This document shows, piece by piece, positions 1 to 4,285 of a DNA stretch of 9,864 bases (the stretch's first letter is position 1; every line of letters begins with the position of its first letter). The notes under the pieces were generated by a model. That model made no database searches, was not told the DNA's origin, and saw only the letters and a program-made list of their open reading frames with translations. The DNA lies in the NCBI GenBank assembly GCA_026785865.1, contig JAJAZG010000492.1, positions 1-9,864 of the forward strand, read 5' to 3'. Origin of the DNA: Pseudanabaena sp. CAN_BIN31. GTDB lineage: Bacteria; Cyanobacteriota; Cyanobacteriia; Pseudanabaenales; Pseudanabaenaceae. The position numbers and the translations under genes are program-made.

Positions 1-202
1 GTAAGGTCATCGCAATCATGATTGATGACTCTCGCGTATTCAGATCGCTACCACCATCAGCGACAGCAAGGGCAATCAATAGAATCAGCACAATTTTGTC
101 AACTAACTGTGCCAAGACTTGAGCAAGCCACAATGCCAAAAATTGACGATTACGCAAAACTACTAAGTAGCCAGTGGTCGGGTTTAAATCGGGTTCAGAC
201 AT
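1..202 (-). CDS. Major facilitator superfamily transporter, N-terminal fragment (cut by window edge)
   Basis: This is the first 67 codons of a gene that runs off the left edge. The translation opens MSEPDLNPTTGYLVVLRNRQ, followed by a hydrophobic helix (FLALWLAQVLAQLVDKIVLI and onward, about residues 21-47). The short polar N-terminus, the LRNRxFLALWLxQ motif and the first membrane span with DK in it are the usual opening of cyanobacterial MFS permeases, which export or import small molecules across the plasma membrane; the substrate cannot be told. ATG at 202 is the only possible start, because an in-frame TAG lies four codons upstream with no GTG or TTG between. No clear Shine-Dalgarno is present. 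A terminator-like hairpin separates it from the immunity gene upstream on the same strand, so it probably has its own promoter. Confidence 0.72.
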   Translation of the reverse strand, partial: MSEPDLNPTTGYLVVLRNRQFLALWLAQVLAQLVDKIVLILLIALAVADGGSDLNTRESSIMIAMTL

Positions 203-242
203 CGGTAAAAATAGCTAGATCTAAAAGTGGCTTCTTTCAAAC

Positions 243-248
243 ATTGTA
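243..248 (-). promoter_or_regulatory. Possible -10 box for the MFS transporter gene
   Basis: Read on the minus strand, TACAAT lies about 40 bases before the ATG at 202 and just downstream of the terminator hairpin at 281-315. No good -35 hexamer stands 16-18 bases upstream (closest ATCTTT), so this is only a weak promoter guess. Confidence 0.25.
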
Positions 249-276
249 GAGACCATAGCGATCGTAAAGATAGCCA

Positions 277-315
277 AGAAAAAAGCACCCCTCACCCAAA
301 TTAGGAAGTGCTTTT
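277..315 (-). terminator. Intrinsic terminator after the SUKH immunity gene
   Basis: On the minus strand AAAAGCAC (315-308) pairs with GTGCTTTT (288-281), and the right arm runs into a T-rich tail (TTTTTTCTT). Inner bases CCT/AGG can pair too. It begins 24 bases after the stop codon of the immunity gene and fits a rho-independent terminator closing the toxin-immunity (or ubiH-ftsW-toxin-immunity) transcript. Confidence 0.6.
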
Positions 316-339
316 AGAAATCCGCAAAAATGTAAGGAC

Positions 340-813
340 TTAAGCAGCCAAAAATCTTGTTGCATATTTGTCGTAGAGGTCTATTTCTGTTGCTAGGAAA
401 TCGGATAGCTTTTCATGGGTTTTTCTAAAATCAGGATACTCTTGATCTTCCAAATAGGAATAAACAGGTGGGTTATCTCCTTCTGAAAGCTTAAAAAAGC
501 TGAATTGATAGCCTTGATGCATAAAAAAAACAAAGGCATCAGATGGCAATGGAAGAGGAAAATTATTTTCTTTTAACAGTTTTTTTGCCAATTTCTGGAT
601 CTGAGGTAAGTGCCTGTAAAAACAATCTTCGCCTTCCCAAAAATTCTCAGCACCGTGACCCATACTCCGTAAAATCACCTTATATGTTGTCGGTAGGGAA
701 ATATGAAAGTGATGCTCTAGACTGAGAATCTCACTCTGTGAACAGGGAGAAGGCTTATTGTTTAAAAACACTTTTTGGAGTATGTCTGGTAACTCTTCTC
801 GGCTGCAAAACAT
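340..813 (-). CDS. SUKH (SMI1/KNR4) family protein, probable immunity protein for the upstream deaminase
   Basis: A 157-residue cytosolic protein with no signal peptide or membrane span. The SUKH-like features are a helix leading into SLPTTYKVILRSMGHG (about residues 39-54) and the later FFMHQGYQFSFFKLSEGDNPPVYSYLED stretch (about 96-123), with its alternating strands, the acidic GDNPPVY turn, and a C-terminal helix LSDFLATEIDL. SUKH proteins are known as immunity proteins that bind and neutralise the toxin encoded just upstream in bacterial polymorphic toxin loci. The neighbour here is a deaminase toxin domain, which is the basis for the role. Start choice: the frame opens at GTG 843, 14 bases inside the toxin gene, but ATG 813 has GAGG (825-822) eight bases upstream, so ATG 813 is preferred. 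Either way the two genes are translationally close. The family call is fairly sure; the cognate pairing is inferred from position. Confidence 0.78.
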   Translation of the reverse strand: MFCSREELPDILQKVFLNNKPSPCSQSEILSLEHHFHISLPTTYKVILRSMGHGAENFWEGEDCFYRHLPQIQKLAKKLLKENNFPLPLPSDAFVFFMHQGYQFSFFKLSEGDNPPVYSYLEDQEYPDFRKTHEKLSDFLATEIDLYDKYATRFLAA

Positions 814-821
814 CAGATTAA

Positions 822-825
822 CCTC
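822..825 (-). promoter_or_regulatory. Shine-Dalgarno deciding the immunity gene start
   Basis: GAGG on the minus strand sits eight bases before ATG 813, inside or just past the toxin stop codon region (toxin TAA at 832-830). GTG 843 has no comparable site. This favours the shorter immunity protein, translated by ribosomes that re-initiate after finishing the toxin or load independently. Confidence 0.5.
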
Positions 826-829
826 GTTT

Positions 830-1237
830 TTACAAGTCTCCACTTTCTACTATCACATCAATATTCAGAAACATTTTCCGAAATTGAGAGATTACATCCT
901 GACATGAAGCACATGGCTTTCGCTCCGTGTACAGCTTGATTGTACCCTTTACTTTCTTGTTTTGTGTATACCTAGATGCTATATTCTCTAAAATCTTATA
1001 CTCAGAATCCATGCCTCTATAGTGTCCAGGGGGAGGATCTAAAAGATGAAATATCCTAACAGCAGGGGTAGGATTTTGCACCCCGTTATAAGACTGTTTT
1101 CCGCTAACAGCAAATATCTCAAAGAATTCACCATCAAGCAAACATATTGCAATACCTACATTCCTTTCTGGAGATGGCAAATTGCATTTTTCTCTTATTT
1201 CTGCAACTTTTAGTTTCCAGTCAACTTGTGAATTCAT
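830..1237 (-). CDS. Free-standing deaminase-fold toxin domain (BURPS668_1122-like)
   Basis: A 135-residue protein with the layout of the bacterial toxin branch of the cytidine deaminase superfamily. It has an N-terminal helix, a strand pair around NVGIAICLLDGEFFEIFAVSG (about 26-46), the helix DSEYKILENIA with Asp77 and Glu79 in the zinc-ligand/proton-shuttle position, a strand TIKLYTE, then PCASC (Cys109 and Cys112, the other two zinc ligands), and a last helix and strand. The combination of DSEYKILE with TERKPCASC and FRKMF..I matches what I know of the BURPS668_1122-type toxin deaminases. These normally form the C-terminal tip of large secreted toxins; their substrate (nucleic acid or nucleotide) is not readable here. 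No secretion signal, repeat region or trafficking domain is attached, so it is either a bare intracellular effector or an orphan tip. The start ATG 1237 is fixed by an in-frame TAA two codons upstream. The SUKH gene follows at once. Confidence 0.75.
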   Translation of the reverse strand: MNSQVDWKLKVAEIREKCNLPSPERNVGIAICLLDGEFFEIFAVSGKQSYNGVQNPTPAVRIFHLLDPPPGHYRGMDSEYKILENIASRYTQNKKVKGTIKLYTERKPCASCQDVISQFRKMFLNIDVIVESGDL

Positions 1238-1290
1238 TCGTTATGCTGACCACAAGATTTTTTATTACGAATTTCTGCTTGTGTATTCAT
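1234..1290 (-). CDS. 18-codon frame linking ftsW to the toxin gene
   Basis: A tiny frame, too short for normal gene calling, reads MNTQAEIRNKKSCGQHNE and stop. Its ATG overlaps the ftsW stop (ATGA at 1290-1287) and its TGA overlaps the toxin start (ATGA at 1237-1234). Such four-base overlaps are typical of translational coupling, so ribosomes finishing ftsW could pass through this frame into the toxin gene. No Shine-Dalgarno is seen for it or for the toxin, which makes coupling more attractive. It resembles no peptide I know. It could be a real coupling leader, the remnant of a lost gene start, or chance. Confidence 0.35.
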   Translation of the reverse strand: MNTQAEIRNKKSCGQHNE

Positions 1291-2516
1291 GACAACCGCC
1301 GCCGCAATGCTGGTGTTTTTTCTGGCTGTTTAGTTTTGAGATCTTTGCGATCGCTCCTAGCAAATGGGATCACATCCGCCGCCGACATCTCGCGTGCTGA
1401 CCGAATTAGCAACCCCGCAATAAATAAACAAGATAAAGTCGAACTACCGCCGTAACTCAAAAAGGGGAACGGCAAGCCCGTAGTTGGCAAAACACCTGTC
1501 GCCACACCAACATTTAGAATTGCTTGCACGACAATCAGTGAGGTAGAGCCAAGGGCGATTAAACGAATTACAGGATCTTTGCATTTGTAAGTGACCGCCA
1601 ATCCAATCGTGCCGTAAATCATCACTAATGAAAGCAAACAAATACCGCCAAACAAGCCAAATTCTTCGGCAAAAACCGCAAAAATAAAGTCAGTATATTG
1701 AATTGGCAAAAATAGCTTTTGCTGCGACAAACCAAAACCAGTCCCCCACAGACCACCTGAACCGATCGCCATTAAGCTCTGCACTAATTGATAGCCGTCT
1801 CCTGCTTGATCTTGCCAAGGATCGAGAAATGACATGATCCGCCGCCGTTGATATTCGCGAAAGGAAACACTGGCGATCGCCACACATGTACCTAAAGCCG
1901 CCGTGCCAAAAAGCTGAAGACTGGGTAATCCTGCTCCTAAGGCGATCAACCACAACGTAATGCCACAGAGCGCCGTTACACTCAAGCTCGGCTGCATCAA
2001 AATCCCGCCTAGCGCCAGCATAAATACAAGTATCCAGCCCACCCGAGCTTTCCAATGCGTCCGATTCCAGTTACCAAAAAGCTGAGCCGCCTGCAAGATC
2101 AAAAATGGCTTGATTAGCTCAGAGGGTTGCAACAAAAATGAACTCGATCCCACCGATAGCCAACGGGTTGCGGCGTTGCGCGTTGTCCCTAATCCTGGAA
2201 TATGCGTTGCGTAGAGCATCGCCAGAATAATAAACAAAAAGATCGGACTAATTTTCAACATGACCCGTAAGGGCGTATGCACGATCGCATTAAAAATTAG
2301 TAGCCCGATCGCAGCCCAAGCTAATTGATATTTGAAATAAAGCGTGCCATCTTTAAAAGCAATATCGGCAACGGGATAGGATGCGGAAAAAAGTACGGCT
2401 AGCCCTGCAAATAACCACAAAAAAGTCAGCCATCGCAGGAGACGGGCTTCTGTTGCCCATTTATCGACCGTGCGATCAAAAAATGGGAATACCTGAAGAA
2501 TCTGTATGAGTTTCAC
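1287..2516 (-). CDS. ftsW: FtsW, septal peptidoglycan glycosyltransferase (SEDS family)
   Basis: A 409-residue polytopic membrane protein of the SEDS family (FtsW/RodA/SpoVE), which polymerises lipid II into glycan strands at the septum together with a class B penicillin-binding protein. Family marks seen are QPSELIKP (130-137), LFLPIQYTDFIFAVFAEEFG (268-287) with the conserved Asp276 of the long loop that is essential for polymerisation in the family, and PTTGLPFPFLSYGGSS (344-359). About ten hydrophobic spans are present; the opening FDRTVDKWATEARLLRWLTF and SASYPVAD are typical of cyanobacterial FtsW. The C-terminal 30 residues are a charged cytoplasmic tail. It starts at GTG 2516, 23 bases after the upstream hydroxylase gene, with no visible Shine-Dalgarno, so the two are probably co-transcribed. 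FtsW rather than RodA is chosen from the length and the N-terminal signature, not from gene context. Confidence 0.9.
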   Translation of the reverse strand: MKLIQILQVFPFFDRTVDKWATEARLLRWLTFLWLFAGLAVLFSASYPVADIAFKDGTLYFKYQLAWAAIGLLIFNAIVHTPLRVMLKISPIFLFIILAMLYATHIPGLGTTRNAATRWLSVGSSSFLLQPSELIKPFLILQAAQLFGNWNRTHWKARVGWILVFMLALGGILMQPSLSVTALCGITLWLIALGAGLPSLQLFGTAALGTCVAIASVSFREYQRRRIMSFLDPWQDQAGDGYQLVQSLMAIGSGGLWGTGFGLSQQKLFLPIQYTDFIFAVFAEEFGLFGGICLLSLVMIYGTIGLAVTYKCKDPVIRLIALGSTSLIVVQAILNVGVATGVLPTTGLPFPFLSYGGSSTLSCLFIAGLLIRSAREMSAADVIPFARSDRKDLKTKQPEKTPALRRRLS

Positions 2517-2539
2517 GGTTGCGGGGGGACTAGTTTTGA

Positions 2540-3778
2540 TTAGCTCTCGCGACTGCGAGGACTTTGATGCAATCCCATCATAAAGTACATTAAAACCCGC
2601 TTGAATAGTGAGATTTGTAATATAAGCAAACCTAAACGTCGGATTACTTTAAAAAGCCAATTATGATTGGAAAAAAGGCGATTAGAGACATCAGTTAGCA
2701 AAATTACACCCAAATTATCCCATTTACGCCTTGATTCATAGCGCTTTAAAACGGCGATCGCGCCGATATCTTCGTTATTTTGATGGGCTGCTTTCAACAC
2801 ATTTGCCAAAGCATTGACATCACGAATACCAAGATTCATCCCTTGACCTGCGATCGGGTGCGTAGTATGGGCAGCATCACCGATCAATGCTAGACGCGAC
2901 TGCACATAGGTTTGGCTATGCATGCAACGCGGGACATAGTTGGCACGAACTCGCGATTCAACACTAATATGACCGAGCTTTTCCAGCAATGGCGAACCAA
3001 ATCGTTTTGTTAGCTCTTGCAAAAATGAGTTTTCATCCAGAGCTAGCAAAGCTGGGGTTTCTTCTTTGGTGGCTGTCCAAACAATACAAGCGCGATCGCT
3101 ACCTAATGGCAAAATCGCAAAGGGACCACTCGCCTGAAATCTTTCGTAGGCAAAATTTTGATGAGACTTCTCAGATTTAATCGTGGTGATTATACAAGTC
3201 TGCTCGTATTGGCGCTCTGAGATCTGAATTTTTGCCAGTTGGCGAACTTGCGATCGCCCACCGTCAGCACCAACTAATAATTTGGTTTCGAGATACTGCT
3301 CGCCGATCTCTGAGCTAATTTTTACGCGCATGACATCGCGATCGCGAACGTATTCAACATCTAAAATCTTGGCAGGACAAATTAATTCAAGATTTTGGCA
3401 TTCTCGCGCAAATTCCCAGAGCGAAGCCAAAGTTACCGAATTTTCAACGATATAGCCCAAAGCTTCCTGCCCCATATCTTCGCATCGCAACTGCACTTGA
3501 TAGGGCAGATCGCCTTCTGATACTTGGATCACACGCATCGGGGTTACGCCTCGGCGCTGCATTCCGCCCCACACACCGATGTTTTGCCAAATCTGGCTTG
3601 ATCCATAGGCGATCGCGCTTGCCCGACCATCATTCGTAAATTCTCCGCGCAAGAAATTACCATTACTTTCAATAATTCCGACTTTGAGATCACGGTTTGT
3701 CGCGCAGTTTTTGTCGCCTAGCGCACAGGCTAAACTCGCGCCCACCATACCCGCACCGACAATTAGCACATCAAACAT
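2540..3778 (-). CDS. UbiH/Coq6-like FAD-dependent hydroxylase
   Basis: A 412-residue class A flavoprotein aromatic hydroxylase. The N-terminal FAD-binding fold shows LIVGAGMVGASLACAL (GxGxxG at 8-13), then the NAD(P)H/FAD DG motif in LLVGADGGRSQVR (168-179), and the second FAD-binding motif LIGDAAHTTHPIAGQGMNLG (298-317) with the ubiquinone-hydroxylase signature around it. Length and motif spacing match the UbiH/UbiF/Coq6 group, which add hydroxyl groups to polyprenylated aromatic rings with O2 and NAD(P)H. Cyanobacteria make plastoquinone rather than ubiquinone, so the true substrate of this homologue is uncertain; a quinone, tocopherol or related pathway is possible. The C-terminal region (about 355-400) is hydrophobic and may associate with membrane. 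ATG 3778 lies in front of an AT-rich region that suits a promoter; ftsW follows closely as a likely second gene of the operon. Confidence 0.85.
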   Translation of the reverse strand: MFDVLIVGAGMVGASLACALGDKNCATNRDLKVGIIESNGNFLRGEFTNDGRASAIAYGSSQIWQNIGVWGGMQRRGVTPMRVIQVSEGDLPYQVQLRCEDMGQEALGYIVENSVTLASLWEFARECQNLELICPAKILDVEYVRDRDVMRVKISSEIGEQYLETKLLVGADGGRSQVRQLAKIQISERQYEQTCIITTIKSEKSHQNFAYERFQASGPFAILPLGSDRACIVWTATKEETPALLALDENSFLQELTKRFGSPLLEKLGHISVESRVRANYVPRCMHSQTYVQSRLALIGDAAHTTHPIAGQGMNLGIRDVNALANVLKAAHQNNEDIGAIAVLKRYESRRKWDNLGVILLTDVSNRLFSNHNWLFKVIRRLGLLILQISLFKRVLMYFMMGLHQSPRSRES

Positions 3779-3938
3779 TTGGTTAAGTTACTTTTTTAAA
3801 ATTATCTTTAAAATTAATAGTTAGGTAAGAAAGCTTCTTGCCTGTACCTATCTATCAATTATGTACGTTTTGTAAAGAAATATTGCAGAATCACAGATTT
3901 TTTTAGCAATATAGCGATCTCCAAGTACGTTAGGACAC

Positions 3939-3981
3939 AAAACCCAAAAGATGGAGCGCCGCCTTCCATCTTTTGGATTTT
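3939..3981. repeat. Long hairpin, family member 1 (AAAACCCAAA...TTTGGATTTT)
   Basis: Arms of 16 bases (3939-3954 and 3966-3981) pair with a single mismatch (C3943 against A3977), around an 11-base loop AGCGCCGCCTT. The outer ends AAAACCCAAAA and CTTTTGGATTTT match those of three other hairpins in the window. It could act as a terminator on either strand, but no gene ends here: both neighbouring genes start outward from this gap. Confidence 0.7.
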
Positions 3982-4042
3982 ATTTGATCTTAATACAGGC
4001 GGGGGCTGCTATATAACCGCACAGTTTTGATCAGGGCAAATC

Positions 4043-4097
4043 AAAATCCAAAGAGGAGGTTACAGCGCGTCGCGCTGTAACCTCCTCTTTGGGTTTT
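4043..4097. repeat. Long hairpin, family member 2 (27-bp stem)
   Basis: Arms 4043-4069 and 4071-4097 pair along 27 bases with one T-G wobble (T4047 with G4093) about a single central base, so the real loop is a few bases within GCGTCGC. Outer ends AAAATCCAAA and TTTGGGTTTT match the other family members; the inside (GAGGAGGTTACAGCGCG) differs. Like member 1 it lies in a divergent gap and therefore is not an ordinary 3'-end terminator. Confidence 0.75.
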
Positions 4098-4129
4098 ATG
4101 GCTATCTAACAAACAACAAACAGGTAGGC

Positions 4130-4138
4130 TGGTATGGT
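4130..4138 (+). promoter_or_regulatory. Possible extended -10 promoter for ppc
   Basis: TGGTATGGT has the TGn plus TATGGT form of an extended -10 element, with no recognisable -35 box upstream. Transcription would start near 4145 and give a leader of about 140 bases containing the nested inverted repeats at 4173-4254. It is a weak single-site guess; TATAGA at 4138 is an alternative. Confidence 0.25.
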
Positions 4139-4172
4139 ATAGAAGACAGTAGAGATTTAATTTTTGCTTCCC

Positions 4173-4254
4173 AAGATTTTGGCTTCTGTCACAACAAAAG
4201 TTGCGAACTGCAACCTGAGCAACAGAAGAGAATGTCTGAGGCTGGGAAAATCTT
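4173..4254 (+). promoter_or_regulatory. Nested inverted repeats in the ppc leader
   Basis: Three pairs of arms nest inside each other: AAGATTTT (4173-4180) with AAAATCTT (4247-4254), CTTCTGT (4183-4189) with ACAGAAG (4222-4228), and GTTGC (4200-4204) with GCAAC (4210-4214). TTCCCA (4168-4173) can instead pair with TGGGAA (4243-4248), which would exclude the outermost helix. The structure ends about 30 bases before the ppc start. It matches no riboswitch family I recognise; function, if any, is unknown. Confidence 0.4.
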
Positions 4255-4273
4255 AGACTAGAGAGAAAATTTT

Positions 4274-4277
4274 GGAG
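4274..4277 (+). promoter_or_regulatory. Shine-Dalgarno of ppc
   Basis: GGAG is followed by an eight-base spacer AAATTTGG and the ATG at 4286. This good spacing supports the chosen ppc start. Confidence 0.6.
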
Positions 4278-4285
4278 AAATTTGG

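Larger units (their letters stand above)
3779..4285. other. 507-base divergent intergenic region between the hydroxylase gene and ppc
   Basis: No convincing gene is visible. Next to the hydroxylase start it is AT-rich, with the direct repeat TTTAAAATTA at 3795-3804 and 3807-3816; on the minus strand GATAAT (3806-3801) could be the -10 box of the hydroxylase-ftsW operon. A small hairpin lies at 3824-3842 (GGTAAGAA against TTCTTGCC). Two long hairpins follow at 3939-3981 and 4043-4097, with a 7-bp hairpin TTTTGAT/ATCAAAA (4025-4046) touching the second. The stretch 4100-4285 is the probable promoter and structured leader of ppc. Confidence 0.6.

Noticed and set aside
22..249. Plus-strand 75-codon open frame at the left edge
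   Set aside because: It lies antisense to the MFS transporter start on the minus strand, whose translation has a clear membrane helix; the plus-strand frame has no family likeness and a His/Gln-rich composition typical of a shadow.
1287..1400. Possible truncation of ftsW by the toxin cassette
   Set aside because: All SEDS motifs and the last membrane span are present, and the charged C-terminal tail is of normal character, so ftsW looks intact.
3939..4097. Two close hairpins considered as a CRISPR array or attachment site
   Set aside because: There is no spacer periodicity, only two units with different interiors, and no cas or integrase gene nearby.
4100..4285. ppc leader considered as a tRNA, small RNA gene or known riboswitch
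   Set aside because: No cloverleaf, T-loop motif or recognised riboswitch core was found; only the nested inverted repeats remain.
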